Numbered from the stretch's first letter, positions 28,056 to 37,001 are shown. The stretch is 64,000 nucleotides of DNA from Phycisphaerales bacterium (GCA_020247305.1 JADCJE010000063.1:1-64000), one strand, 5' to 3'. The notes: generated by a model not told the origin, from the sequence alone. A program made the numbers and translations.

Positions 28056-28780
28056 GCGCGGCCGCCGGCGATCCGGGGCTCGTCGTGCCGCGCAGCGTCG
28101 CGGTCATCATGGACGGCAACGGCCGCTGGGCGAAGCAAGCCGGCCTCGAACGCATCCGCGGCCACGAGAAGGGCATCGAGGCGGTGCGCACGACGGTGAC
28201 CGAGTGCGCGCAGCTGGGCGTGCAGGCGCTCGTGCTCTACGCGTTCTCGGAGGAGAACTGGCAACGGCCGCAGCGCGAGATCGACCTGCTGTTCAAGCTG
28301 CTCAAGCGCTTCCTCGCCGAGGAACTGCCGACGCTGATGCAGCACCGCGTGCGCCTCGTGCACTCGGGCAGGCGCGAGCGGCTCGCGCCCGACGTGCTCG
28401 ACCTGCTCGATCGCACGATCGCGGCGACGGCTGGCAACGCCGGCATGACGCTGAGCCTCGCCATCAGCTACGGCGGCCGCCAGGAGATCGTCGACGCCGT
28501 GCGCGCGCTCGCCGCCGACGTGCAGCGCGGCGCCATGGCGCCGGCGGCGATCGACGAGGCGGCGATCCACGCGCGCCTCTACCATCCCGAACTGCCCGAT
28601 CCGGATCTGCTGATCCGCACGGCGGGGGAGCGGCGCATCAGCAACTTCCTGCTCTGGCAGGTCAGCTACGCCGAGATCCATGTCGCCGAGGTCTGCTGGC
28701 CGGAGTTCCGCGCCGAGCACCTGCACGCCGCCTTCCGCGACTACGGCCGGCGCGTGCGCAAGTTCGGCAAGGTGACGTGA
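28052..28780 (+). CDS. uppS: Undecaprenyl diphosphate synthase
   Basis: This 242-aa cis-prenyltransferase has VAVIMDGNGRWAKQ with the catalytic Asp (about 19-32), the GHEKGIEAVR segment, YAFSEENWQRP, the LLIRTAGERRISNFLLWQ signature, and YAEIHVAEVCWPEF. It makes the C55 carrier lipid for envelope polysaccharides. The GTG start overlaps the purA stop, and the TGA shares an A with the cdsA ATG (TGATG at 28778-28782). Confidence 0.96.
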   Translation: MSAAAGDPGLVVPRSVAVIMDGNGRWAKQAGLERIRGHEKGIEAVRTTVTECAQLGVQALVLYAFSEENWQRPQREIDLLFKLLKRFLAEELPTLMQHRVRLVHSGRRERLAPDVLDLLDRTIAATAGNAGMTLSLAISYGGRQEIVDAVRALAADVQRGAMAPAAIDEAAIHARLYHPELPDPDLLIRTAGERRISNFLLWQVSYAEIHVAEVCWPEFRAEHLHAAFRDYGRRVRKFGKVT

Positions 28781-29631
28781 TGGCGAGCGACCTGCGCACC
28801 CGCGCCGTGCTGGCGCCGACGATGCTGGCGACCGTCGGCGTCGTCTACTGGCTCGACTGGAACGACGCGCTCGGGCTCGGCCGCGGCGTGCTGTCGGCGG
28901 CGGTGCTCGGCCTGCTCGGCTTCGCCGGCGTCATGGAGTACGTGGCGCTGCTGCGCGGCGGCGGCTTCGCGGTCTCGCGCCGCTCGCTGCCGCTGTTCAG
29001 CGCGCTGCTGCTGCTGTCGGCGCCGTTCCTCGGCTGGGGCCAACTCGATCGCGAGCTGTACCCGCCGGTCGTCGCCACGCTGCTGCTGCTGTTCCCGATC
29101 GCGGTGCGGTCGCTCGGCAAGGACGACATGCGCGTCGGCCTGGAGAAGCAGGGCGCGACGCTGCTCGGCTTCATCTACGTGGCCTGGCCGATGTACTTCG
29201 CCATGGGCACGGCCCTGCGGCACCTGCCGTCGGTGTTGTTCGTCGTGCTGGTCTGCAAGGGCGGCGACATCGGCGGCTACTGCGTCGGCCGACTGTTCGG
29301 CCGCCGCAAGCTGATCCCGCACGTCAGCCCGGGCAAGACGATCGAAGGCGCGCTCGGCAGCCTCGGCGCGTCGGTGGCGCTGGCGGTGGCGCTGCGCGGC
29401 CCGTTGCTGGCGCCCGCGGTCGAGTTGCCGCTCTGGCTCGCCCTCGTCGCCGGCGTCGTGCTCAACGTCACGACGCAGACCGGCGACCTGATCGAGTCGC
29501 TGCTCAAGCGCCGCTGCGGCGCCAAGGACAGCTCGCGGCTGCTGCCGGCGCACGGCGGCGTGCTCGACCTGATCGACAGCCTGCTGTTCTCGTTCTGCGC
29601 GTGGTTCCTGCTGCTGGTCTGGCGCACCTGA
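28780..29631 (+). CDS. cdsA: Phosphatidate cytidylyltransferase
   Basis: This 283-aa membrane protein has about seven hydrophobic helices. The CDP-DAG synthase signature appears near the C-terminus as SLLKRRCGAKDSSRLLPAHGG followed by DLIDS, and an earlier CKGGDIGGYCVGRLFGRRKL segment supports it. It activates phosphatidate with CTP for phospholipid synthesis. The uppS-cdsA order is the common bacterial arrangement. Confidence 0.94.
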   Translation: MASDLRTRAVLAPTMLATVGVVYWLDWNDALGLGRGVLSAAVLGLLGFAGVMEYVALLRGGGFAVSRRSLPLFSALLLLSAPFLGWGQLDRELYPPVVATLLLLFPIAVRSLGKDDMRVGLEKQGATLLGFIYVAWPMYFAMGTALRHLPSVLFVVLVCKGGDIGGYCVGRLFGRRKLIPHVSPGKTIEGALGSLGASVALAVALRGPLLAPAVELPLWLALVAGVVLNVTTQTGDLIESLLKRRCGAKDSSRLLPAHGGVLDLIDSLLFSFCAWFLLLVWRT

Positions 29632-29676
29632 CGCGCGCGCGCGCCGGGCGGCGTGGCCTTCCATGGCGCAGGCTCC

Positions 29677-29682
29677 TAGACT
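29677..29682 (+). promoter_or_regulatory. -10-like box, phoH
   Basis: TAGACT ends 9 nt before the ATG at 29692. The spacing predicts a leaderless or nearly leaderless transcript. Confidence 0.35.
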
Positions 29683-29691
29683 GCGCCGCCG

Positions 29692-30678
29692 ATGACCGAC
29701 GCCGACATCCATATCCCGGTGCAGTCCGTCGAGGAGGCGCGCACGCTGCTCGGGCCGCTCGACAGCAACGCCCGCCTGATCCGCGAACTGCACGGCGTCA
29801 GCGTGCTGGCCCGCGACGGCAGCCTGCGCCTGCTCGGCGACTCGGGCCACGTGCACGTCGTCCAGCAGGTGCTGGAGGAGTGCCTGGGCATGATGCGCGG
29901 CGGCCGCCGCGTCAGCACGCAGGAGGTCGCCGGCCGGCTGCGCGCGACGCTCGGCGTCGACGCCACGGTCGATCCGGCCGACGCCGCCGAGCGCGCGCGG
30001 CAGGCCGCGAATGCACCCGCGGTCTCGCCGGCGGCGCGCGCGCGCACGCCGGGCCAGCAGCGGTACCTCGAATGCATGGACCAGCACGACGTCGTCTTCG
30101 GCGTCGGGCCGGCGGGCACCGGCAAGACCTACCTCGCCGTCGCCAAGGCGATCGAGGCGATGAAGCGCGGCGCCGTGCGCCGCCTCGTGCTGGTGCGGCC
30201 GGCGGTCGAGGCGGGCGAGAAGCTCGGCTTCCTGCCCGGCGACTTGCAGCAGAAGATCGATCCCTACCTGCGGCCGATGTACGACGCGCTGCAGGACCTG
30301 CTCGACCCGCGCACGCGCATGCGCTGGCTGGAGAGCGAGGTCGTCGAGGTCTGCCCGCTCGCGTACATGCGCGGCCGCACGCTCAACCGCGCGTTCGTCA
30401 TCCTCGACGAGGCGCAGAACACGACCGTGCCGCAGATGCTGATGTTCCTCACCCGCCTGGGCGAGGGCTCGCGCATGGTCGTCACCGGCGATCCGTCGCA
30501 GACCGACCTGCCGCACAGCGTGCAGTCGGGCCTCGGCGACGCGCTGCGCAAGCTCGACGGCGTCGACGGCATCGGCATCACCCGGCTCGACAGCACCGAC
30601 GTCGTGCGCCACGCCGTCGTCAGCCGCATCGTCAACGCCTACGACGCGGCCGGCCACGGCCAGCAGCGGCCGCGATGA
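29692..30678 (+). CDS. ybeZ: PhoH-like P-loop ATPase (YbeZ type)
   Basis: This 328-aa protein has the KH-like N-terminal region, then Walker [12 protein letters not shown] (about 142-152), [16 protein letters not shown], Walker B VILDEAQN (about 238-245), and [12 protein letters not shown]. It is the PhoH/YbeZ ATPase that sits next to ybeY in rRNA maturation clusters. Its TGA overlaps the ybeY ATG (ATGA at 30675-30678). Confidence 0.95.
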   Translation: MTDADIHIPVQSVEEARTLLGPLDSNARLIRELHGVSVLARDGSLRLLGDSGHVHVVQQVLEECLGMMRGGRRVSTQEVAGRLRATLGVDATVDPADAAERARQAANAPAVSPAARARTPGQQRYLECMDQHDVVFGVGPAGTGKTYLAVAKAIEAMKRGAVRRLVLVRPAVEAGEKLGFLPGDLQQKIDPYLRPMYDALQDLLDPRTRMRWLESEVVEVCPLAYMRGRTLNRAFVILDEAQNTTVPQMLMFLTRLGEGSRMVVTGDPSQTDLPHSVQSGLGDALRKLDGVDGIGITRLDSTDVVRHAVVSRIVNAYDAAGHGQQRPR

Positions 30679-31184
30679 GCCGCCGCGCCGCGCCGCTGGC
30701 CGAGCCGCAACTCGACGTCGTCGACCGCGTCAGGCCGCGCACGCCGCGGCCGTTCCTCGCCCGCGTCGTGCGCGCGGCGCTGGCGCACGGCGGCCGGCCG
30801 GCGATGCCCGTCGCGCTGCTGTTGACCGGCGACCGCGAGATCGGCCGGCTGCACGCCGAGTTCCTCGGCGACCCGTCGCCGACCGACGTGATCTCGTTCG
30901 CGGTCGACGACGGCGCCGAGATCGTCGTCAGCGTCGACACCGCGCGGCGCGTCGCCAAGGAGAAGGGCCACGCCGCGCGCGCCGAGGTGGCGCTGTACGT
31001 CGTGCACGGCCTGCTGCACGTCATGGGCTGGGACGACGTGCGGCCGCGGCTGCGCGAGCAGATGCGCGCCGCCGAGGCGGCGATCATGCGCAGCCTCGGG
31101 CTCGCATACGCGCCGGTCGACGTCGCGGCAGCGGCGCCAAGGCCCAAGCGCCGCGCCGCGCCGAAGCGTCGTTCGCGGTCGTAG
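30675..31184 (+). CDS. ybeY: Endoribonuclease YbeY
   Basis: This 169-aa protein has the YbeY core: FLGDPSPTDVISFAVDDG and the zinc site HGLLHVMGWDD (about 111-121). The usual motif is HGxLHLxGYDH, so the third His ligand is Asp here; Asp can still bind metal. It has a Lys/Arg-rich tail of about 20 residues. YbeY matures 16S rRNA 3' ends, and the coupled phoH gene supports this role. Confidence 0.93.
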   Translation: MSRRAAPLAEPQLDVVDRVRPRTPRPFLARVVRAALAHGGRPAMPVALLLTGDREIGRLHAEFLGDPSPTDVISFAVDDGAEIVVSVDTARRVAKEKGHAARAEVALYVVHGLLHVMGWDDVRPRLREQMRAAEAAIMRSLGLAYAPVDVAAAAPRPKRRAAPKRRSRS

Positions 31185-31317
31185 CGGCGCGTGGTGCGTT
31201 GCGCCGTCGCGGCGCGGCGGTACGTTGCGCGCCTCCGGTGCGCGTTCGCCGTCGTCCGACGACGCGTTGCCGGGAACGGCGCGCCGGGCGGGCGCGCGAT
31301 GGGCGCAGCGCAGGGAC

Positions 31318-32091
31318 ATGGTCAGCCGAGGACCGTTGTACGAACCGTCGCCGACCGCGGCCGCCGCCGCGGTCGAGGCGTTGGCGCGCCGCTACGCGCG
31401 GCAGCCCGATCCCGTCGTGCTCGAACAGATCGTCGCGCTCTGTCGCGCCACGGTCGCGGCGCGCGCGGCGCGGCTGGCAGCGCGCCTGCCGGCGCACGTC
31501 GCCGCCGCCGACCTGCACGCGGCCGGCCTCTGGGGCCTGCTGCAGGCGGTCGCCACGTTCGCCCCGGCCCGCGGCGAGCGCTTCGCGGCCTGGGCCGAAC
31601 TGCGCGTGCGCGGCGCGATGCTCGACGAACTGCGCCGCGCCGACTTCGTGCCGCGCGGGCTGCGTCGCCGCCTGCGCCGCCACGCCGCCGCGCTCGGGCG
31701 CCTGCGCCTGGAACTGCAGCGCGAGCCGACGGCGAGCGAACTCGCCGCCGAACTCGGCGCCTCGGAGGCCGAACTCGCGCGGCTGTGCGCGCCGCAGCGC
31801 GTGCCGATCGACGCGACGGGCGGCGGCTATGCCGACGGGGACCGCGCCATGGCGCTCGCCGACGCCTCGCTGCCTGCGGTCGAGGACGGCCTGCTGCGCC
31901 GCGAGGCGCTCGACGGCCTCCGCCGCGCGCTGCCGCCGCAGCAGTGGCGCGTGCTCGAATTGTGCTTCCTCGACGGCCTCACCGGCCGCGAGGCGGCGCG
32001 CCGGCTGCGCGTCACGCCGTCGCGCGTCAGCCAACTCCGCGCCGACGCGCTGCTGCGCCTGCGCGCGCTGTTCGCGCCGCGCCCGGCGTGA
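31318..32091 (+). CDS. RNA polymerase sigma factor, FliA/WhiG (sigma-28) type
   Basis: This 257-aa protein has regions 2, 3 and 4 of a group 3 sigma factor: AGLWGLLQAVATFAPARGERFAAWAELRVRGAMLDELR (region 2), EPTASELAAELGASEAEL (region 3), and ALPPQQWRVLELCFLDGLTGREAARRLRVTPSRVSQLR (region 4). No flagellar gene is nearby, so its regulon is unknown. The ATG at 31318 is preferred because upstream in-frame sequence is Arg/Ala-rich filler. Confidence 0.88.
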   Translation: MVSRGPLYEPSPTAAAAAVEALARRYARQPDPVVLEQIVALCRATVAARAARLAARLPAHVAAADLHAAGLWGLLQAVATFAPARGERFAAWAELRVRGAMLDELRRADFVPRGLRRRLRRHAAALGRLRLELQREPTASELAAELGASEAELARLCAPQRVPIDATGGGYADGDRAMALADASLPAVEDGLLRREALDGLRRALPPQQWRVLELCFLDGLTGREAARRLRVTPSRVSQLRADALLRLRALFAPRPA

Positions 32092-32147
32092 GGCCGGCCG
32101 CCGCCGCGCTGGCGCCGGGGCCGGCGCTCGGGCACATTGCCGCGCGG

Positions 32148-33443
32148 ATGGTCGACGACCGCCAACCTTGCGACGGCGCTGGCACGCCCGAGTTCCACCG
32201 CCGCGGCGGCGCGCTGTGGTGCGAAGACGTGCCGCTCGCCGACCTCGCCGCGCGCCACGGTACGCCGCTGTACGTCTACTCGCGCACGGCGATGCAGACG
32301 CGCCTCGCCGCGGTGCGCGCGGCGTTCGGTCCCGACGCGATCGTCTGCTACGCGGCCAAGGCCAACAGCGCGCGCGCCGTGCTGCAGACGATGCACGCCG
32401 GCGGGGCGGGCTTCGACGTCGTCAGCGGCGGCGAGTTGCGCCGCGTGCAGGCGGCGGGGCTGCCGACGGCGCAGGTCGTGTTCGCCGGCGTCGCCAAGGA
32501 ACGCTGGGAGATCGAGGCCGCGGCCGCGGCGGACATCCTGGCGTTCCAGGTCGAGTCGCCGCACGAACTGCCGCTGCTCGCGAGCGTCGGCGCGCAACTG
32601 GGCCGGCCGCTGCGCGTCATGCTGCGGCTCAACCCCGACGTCGACGCCGGCACGCACGCCTACATCAGCACGGGCAAGAAGGACAACAAGTTCGGCGTGT
32701 CGCTGGCCGCGGCCGGCGAGGCCGTCGCCGCCATCGTCGGTTCGCCGTGGCTCCGCCTCGTCGGTTACCACGTGCACCTCGGCAGCCAGTTGCGCAGCGT
32801 CGAGCCGTACACTGCGGCGCTGGCCAAGGTCGAGGCGTTCGTCGCCGGCGATCCGGCGCGCGCGCGCGGCGTCAGCCACTACGACCTCGGTGGCGGCTTC
32901 GGCATCGGCTACGGCAGCGGCGAAGCGCTCGACGTCGCCGCCGTGGCCGCCGCGCTGCTGCCGCGGCTGCGCGCGCGCGGCTGGCGACCGGTCGTCGAGC
33001 CGGGTCGCTTCCTCGTCGGCGACGCCGGCGTGCTGTTGACGCGCGTGCTCGGCGACAAGCCGCAGGGCGGCACCGAGTTCCTGCTCGTCGACGCGGCCAT
33101 GAACGACCTGCTGCGACCGGCGCTGTACCAGGCCGAGCACCCGATCGTCGCCGTCGCCCCGCACGCCGGCCCGCCGCGCACCGTCGACGTCGTCGGCCCG
33201 GTGTGCGAGACCGGCGACTTCCTGGCCCGTCGCCGCGACCTGCCGCCCTGCGCGCCCGGCGACCTGCTCGCCGTGCTGGCAGCGGGCGCGTACGGCGCCA
33301 GCATGGCGTCCAACTACAACTCGCGGCGCCGGCCGGCCGAAGTGATGGTCGCGGGCGGCGTCGCGCGCGTGATCCGCCGACGCGAGACCTTCGAGCAACT
33401 GCTGCAGAACGAGGAATCCTTCGATGAACCGACTGCTTCGTAG
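32148..33443 (+). CDS. lysA: Diaminopimelate decarboxylase
   Basis: This 431-aa fold-type III PLP enzyme has the PLP Lys in VCYAAKANS (about 66-74), GGAGFDVVSGGEL, VHLGSQ, the Gly-rich DLGGGFGIGY, EPGRFLVGDAG, the catalytic CETGDFLA segment (about 350) and GAYGASMASNYNSR. It converts meso-DAP to lysine. It overlaps by 20 bp with the micro-lipoprotein gene at 33424. Confidence 0.95.
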   Translation: MVDDRQPCDGAGTPEFHRRGGALWCEDVPLADLAARHGTPLYVYSRTAMQTRLAAVRAAFGPDAIVCYAAKANSARAVLQTMHAGGAGFDVVSGGELRRVQAAGLPTAQVVFAGVAKERWEIEAAAAADILAFQVESPHELPLLASVGAQLGRPLRVMLRLNPDVDAGTHAYISTGKKDNKFGVSLAAAGEAVAAIVGSPWLRLVGYHVHLGSQLRSVEPYTAALAKVEAFVAGDPARARGVSHYDLGGGFGIGYGSGEALDVAAVAAALLPRLRARGWRPVVEPGRFLVGDAGVLLTRVLGDKPQGGTEFLLVDAAMNDLLRPALYQAEHPIVAVAPHAGPPRTVDVVGPVCETGDFLARRRDLPPCAPGDLLAVLAAGAYGASMASNYNSRRRPAEVMVAGGVARVIRRRETFEQLLQNEESFDEPTAS

Positions 33444-33582
33444 CCGCGCCGCGCGCGCGCTCGCCCTCGTCGCCGTGCTCGCCGGCCTCGGCGGCTGTTC
33501 GTTCCTCGCCAACGAGTTCCAGCCGCTCGACGCCACGCCGCCGCCGCCGGCGCGGGTCGCCGGCGTGGCGCCGGGTTCGTGA
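33424..33582 (+). CDS. Micro-lipoprotein overlapping lysA
   Basis: This 52-aa frame reads MNRLLRSRAARALALVAVLA, then a lipobox LGGC (Cys at about 24) followed by SFLANEF and a Pro-rich tail. It starts inside the last codons of lysA in another frame. A small lipoprotein beside lysA occurs in many Gram-negative genomes (LptM/YifL type), though usually upstream, so homology is only suggested. It would be lipid-anchored in the envelope. Confidence 0.65.
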   Translation: MNRLLRSRAARALALVAVLAGLGGCSFLANEFQPLDATPPPPARVAGVAPGS

Positions 33583-33607
33583 GCCAAGGACGCGGGAGCG
33601 ACCGACG

Positions 33608-33958
33608 ATGGTGGGGCCTCGACTGCGCGCGGTGCTGCAAGCCGGCGTCGGCGCCGGCGACCTGAGCGGTCCCGGCGTCGTGATCGGCTGCGCCGAGCAC
33701 CCGGTGTGCGGCGACCGGCTCGAACTCAGCCTGCGCTTCGAGGCCGGCGTCGTGCGCGAGGTGCGCTGGCGCGCGGCCGGCTGCCCGGCGACCACAGCGG
33801 TCGCGGCGCTGGCGGCGGTGGCGCTGCCCGGCGCGCCGGTGGCCGCCGCCGCGGCGACGCTGCGCCGGGCGCTCGCCGAGCACGGCGGCCTGGCGCCGGC
33901 CGAGCGCCACGCCGAGGCGATGGCGGTCCGGGCGCTGGCTGCGGCAGGCTGCGGCTGA
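33608..33958 (+). CDS. NifU/IscU N-terminal-like scaffold protein
   Basis: This 116-aa protein resembles the IscU/NifU_N fold: HPVCGDRLELSLRFEAGVVREVRWRAAGCPATTAVA, with a third Cys near the C-terminus (AAAGCG). The three cysteines (about 34, 59 and 115) match the cluster-ligand pattern of IscU. No iscS, iscA or hsc genes are near, and the middle region is shortened and Ala-rich. A role as Fe-S scaffold or modulator is inferred only. It lies 25 bp after the micro-lipoprotein, likely in the lysA operon. Confidence 0.65.
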   Translation: MVGPRLRAVLQAGVGAGDLSGPGVVIGCAEHPVCGDRLELSLRFEAGVVREVRWRAAGCPATTAVAALAAVALPGAPVAAAAATLRRALAEHGGLAPAERHAEAMAVRALAAAGCG

Positions 33959-34015
33959 GCTTCGTGCCGCCGTGCGGGCGCGCCGGCGTCATGCCGGTGC
34001 GGCGCCGTCGGCAAT

Positions 34016-34030
34016 CGCAGGTTTTTTTCG
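34016..34030 (+). repeat. 15-nt element with T7 run, copy 1
   Basis: cgcaggtttttttcg is identical to the minus-strand sequence at 51979-51993. Here it lies 58 nt downstream of the NifU-like stop, in the same orientation, as expected of a terminator tract. Confidence 0.45.
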
Positions 34031-34139
34031 CCGCGTGCAACCGCGGCGTGGGCGGGCGCGAAGCCTTCCGCAGCGCGGGCGCAGCGCCCGCACCTTACCA
34101 AGGCATACGGTCTCACCCGGTTCACGCCGGGCGGGGCCA

Positions 34140-34233
34140 CGGGTGCATGGCAACCCGGACGCTGGCGACCCCTTCCGGGGCAGGCAGGGCCGCCGGTAGC
34201 CGGACCCGCGCATGGTGCGCGGACATGCACCCG
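34140..34233. ncRNA. Candidate structured RNA, strand unresolved
   Basis: A perfect 10-bp outer stem (34140-34149 with 34224-34233) encloses three compact hairpins: 34169-34180 (4 bp, 4-nt loop), 34193-34203 (4 bp, 3-nt loop) and 34206-34222 (7 bp, 3-nt loop). No known riboswitch or SRP signature is seen. It could be the lon 5' leader (+) or an independent RNA. Confidence 0.35.
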
Positions 34234-34412
34234 AATCTTCCAAGGGCGCGCGCTTCGTCCTCGCCTGGAAGGCGTTCCTCGACCGGGGCAGGCAGGAACG
34301 TCGGACAGGTCGCGCGATGACGCGCAACGGAGCGCGCGCCCGCGTTTTCCGCCGTGCGGTCGCGCACTGCGGCCACTTTTTCCGGTCCGACGCCTGACGT
34401 AGAAGGCGCGCC

Positions 34413-36962
34413 ATGGGACCGAACGACCCCGACGACGCCGGCGCACAGCGCCCAGGCGACTTGCCCGGAGATGGCGACCGACCGGATGCGCCTGCCGAGC
34501 AGGCCGGCGCGGGCGATGGCGGCGCGACGCAAAGCAATGCGAGCGCATCGGTCGTGGTGCAGGACGCCTTGCCCGACACGATGTTCGTGTTCCCGCTGCG
34601 CAAGGCGGCGCCGTTCCCGCACCTGATGATGCCGCTGCTGCTCGACCAGCCGGCGGCGCGCGAGATCGTCGCCAAGGCCGAGGCGCACAACGGCTACCTC
34701 TTCCTTGTGCTGCAGAAGGACCCCGAGCAGGAGGAGCCCGGTCCCGACGGCGTGCACGAAGTGGGCGTCATCACGCGCATCCTGAAGACGCTGAGGCTGC
34801 CGGACGGCAGCATGTCGTCGATGACCCAGGGCATGCGGCGGGCCCGCATCGTCAAGCTGGTGCGGCAGGCGCCGCACATGGTGGCGCGGGTCAAGGAACT
34901 GGTCGAGATCCCCGCCCAGGGCGAGCGCGCCGGATCGCTGTTCCGGCTGCTGCAGAAGCAGCTGCAGAAGCTGGCCGAAATGCAGGACCAGGGCGATGCC
35001 GGCTTCGCCACCGCGCTGCTCAACGTCGACGACCCGGGCCAGATCGCCGACTTCACCGCCGGCGTCGTGCGCAAGGTCGCCGACCGGCAGCGGCTGCTCG
35101 ACCAGGTCGACGTCGAGAAGCGGCTGGAGCTGGCGCTGCAGCTGGCGATGGCCGAGGGCGAGCTCGTCGCGCTCGACAAGAAGATCCTCGGCGAGATCCG
35201 CGACAAGGCCGAGAAGGCGCAGAAGGACTACTTCCTGCGCGAGCAGCTCAAGAGCATCCGCCGCGAACTCGGCGAGGAGAAGGACCCGCGCACGGCCGAG
35301 CTGCACCGCCTGGAGGAAGCGGTGGCCAAGGCCAAGCTGCCCGACGCCGCGCAGAAGCGCGCGCGCGAGGAGCTGACGCGGCTGCAGACGACGCCGGTCG
35401 AATCCGCCGAGTACGGCGTCGTGCGCAACTACCTCGACTGGCTGGTGACCCTGCCGTGGAGCGTGTCGACCGCCGACGACACCGACCTCGACCGCGCCGC
35501 GCGCGTGCTCGCCGACGACCACTACGGCCTCGACGAGGTCAAGGACCGCATCCTGGAGTTCCTCGCCGTGCGCAAACTGCGCCCGGGGCACCCCGGTTCG
35601 ATCCTCTGCCTGTCCGGCCCGCCGGGCGTCGGCAAGACCAGCCTCGGCCGCAGCATCGCGCGGGCGATGGGGCGCAAGTTCTTCCGCTTCTCGCTCGGCG
35701 GCATGCGCGACGAGGCCGAGATCAAGGGCCACCGCCGCACCTACGTCGGCGCCATGCCGGGCCGCATCCTGCAGGGCCTCAAGGCCGCCGGCAGCAACAA
35801 CCCGGTGCTGCTGCTCGACGAGATCGACAAGCTCGGCAGCGATTTCCGCGGCGATCCGAGTTCGGCGCTGCTCGAAGTGCTCGACCCCGAGCAGAACCAC
35901 GCCTTCGCGGACCACTACCTCGACGTTCCGTTCGACCTGTCGAAGGTGATGTTCCTGGCGACGGCGAACGTGCTGTCGGACATTCCCGAGCCGCTGCGCG
36001 ATCGCATGGAGATCCTGGAGATCCCCGGCTATCTGCTGGAGGAGAAGGTCGAGATCGCGCGCCGCCATCTGCTGCCCAAGCAGTTGGAGCGCCACGGCCT
36101 GCTCGGCAAGCACCTGTCGGTCGCGCCGCCGGTGCTGCGCCAGATCGTGCAGCAGCACACGCGCGAGGCCGGCGTGCGCGGCCTCGACAAGGTCGTGCAG
36201 CGGCTGTGCCGCAAGATCGCGCGCGCCGTTGCGGGCGGCGGCAAGGGGCCCGGGCGGCTGTCGGCCGCCGAGGCGACGCAGCTGCTGGGCCGGCCGCGCT
36301 TCCAGCCGGAGGAGCGGCGCAAGCTGCGCCTGCCCGGCGTCGTGCAGGGGCTCGCGTGGACGCCGTTCGGCGGCGACGTGCTGTACGTCGAGGCGATCGC
36401 CAGCAAGGGCAAGGGCGCGCTGCAGCTGACCGGCAGCCTCGGCGACGTGATGAGCGAGTCGGCGCGGCTCGCGCTCAGCTACCTGCGCGGCCACGCCGAT
36501 CGCTTCGGCCTCGACCTGCAGGCGATGGGCGAGCAGGACCTGCACCTGCACTTCCCGGCGGGCGCGATCAAGAAGGACGGCCCGTCGGCCGGCATCGCGA
36601 TCGCGTGCGCGTTCCTCGGCGCGCTGCTCGGGCGCACGGCGCCGGCCGACGTCGCCATGACGGGCGAGCTGACCGTCGTCGGCGAGGTGCTGCCGATCGG
36701 CGGCGTGCGCGAGAAGGTGCTCGCCGCGAAGAACTTCGGCGTCAAGCGCGTGCTGCTGCCCAAGGGCAACGAGGCGGAAGCGCGCGAACTGCGGCCCGAG
36801 CTGGTCGAGGGCATCGACCTGCGCTTCGTCGACCGCTTCGAGCAGGTCTTCGACCTTGTCTACGGCGCGGCTGCGCCGGTCCGCAGGCCGGCGGGCGGCG
36901 GCGAGCCCGTCCGCCGGCGCGGCCGGTCTGGCGGGAGCGCTGGCGATCGCTCCCGCCGGTGA
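34413..36962 (+). CDS. lon: ATP-dependent protease Lon
   Basis: This 849-aa protein has a disordered acidic N-terminus (about 1-50), the LON substrate domain (about 58-255), a coiled coil, the AAA+ module with GPPGVGKTSLG (about 403-413), LLLDEIDK (Walker B, about 468) and the sensor SRC-like PEPLRDRMEILEI, and the protease domain with the catalytic Ser in KKDGPSAGIA (about 725) and Lys in GGVREKVLAAK (about 768). The C-terminal tail is Arg/Gly-rich. It degrades misfolded and regulatory proteins. It is convergent with the DUF4397 gene. Confidence 0.97.
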   Translation: MGPNDPDDAGAQRPGDLPGDGDRPDAPAEQAGAGDGGATQSNASASVVVQDALPDTMFVFPLRKAAPFPHLMMPLLLDQPAAREIVAKAEAHNGYLFLVLQKDPEQEEPGPDGVHEVGVITRILKTLRLPDGSMSSMTQGMRRARIVKLVRQAPHMVARVKELVEIPAQGERAGSLFRLLQKQLQKLAEMQDQGDAGFATALLNVDDPGQIADFTAGVVRKVADRQRLLDQVDVEKRLELALQLAMAEGELVALDKKILGEIRDKAEKAQKDYFLREQLKSIRRELGEEKDPRTAELHRLEEAVAKAKLPDAAQKRAREELTRLQTTPVESAEYGVVRNYLDWLVTLPWSVSTADDTDLDRAARVLADDHYGLDEVKDRILEFLAVRKLRPGHPGSILCLSGPPGVGKTSLGRSIARAMGRKFFRFSLGGMRDEAEIKGHRRTYVGAMPGRILQGLKAAGSNNPVLLLDEIDKLGSDFRGDPSSALLEVLDPEQNHAFADHYLDVPFDLSKVMFLATANVLSDIPEPLRDRMEILEIPGYLLEEKVEIARRHLLPKQLERHGLLGKHLSVAPPVLRQIVQQHTREAGVRGLDKVVQRLCRKIARAVAGGGKGPGRLSAAEATQLLGRPRFQPEERRKLRLPGVVQGLAWTPFGGDVLYVEAIASKGKGALQLTGSLGDVMSESARLALSYLRGHADRFGLDLQAMGEQDLHLHFPAGAIKKDGPSAGIAIACAFLGALLGRTAPADVAMTGELTVVGEVLPIGGVREKVLAAKNFGVKRVLLPKGNEAEARELRPELVEGIDLRFVDRFEQVFDLVYGAAAPVRRPAGGGEPVRRRGRSGGSAGDRSRR

Positions 36963-37001
36963 GCGCGGCGGCGCGCGCCGCCGCGCGCCGCCGCGATGCG
37001 C

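Larger units (their letters stand above)
33959..34412. other. 454-bp non-coding region before lon with strong secondary structure
   Basis: This gap contains a T7 run (34022-34028), several GC hairpins, a nested stem structure (34140-34233) and a direct repeat ccggggcaggcagg (34175-34188 and 34283-34296). The short frames here (for example 34212-34397) have no convincing protein signal. It probably holds the lysA-operon terminator and the lon leader or promoter, or an independent RNA. Confidence 0.55.

Noticed and set aside
34140-34233. Signal recognition particle (4.5S-type) RNA on the minus strand
   Set aside because: It has a CCCC-GGAA-GGGG tetraloop hairpin in a long stem, but the conserved asymmetric loop bases next to the tetraloop (AGCAG side) are absent.
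34212-34397. 61-codon plus-strand ORF before lon
   Set aside because: It runs through the stem structure, has no recognisable fold, and lacks coding bias relative to its neighbours.
33959-34412. RNase P or tmRNA gene
   Set aside because: No GAGGAAAGTCCGG, ACAGAA-type core or tRNA-like ends were found; only short coincidental matches such as ggtaag.
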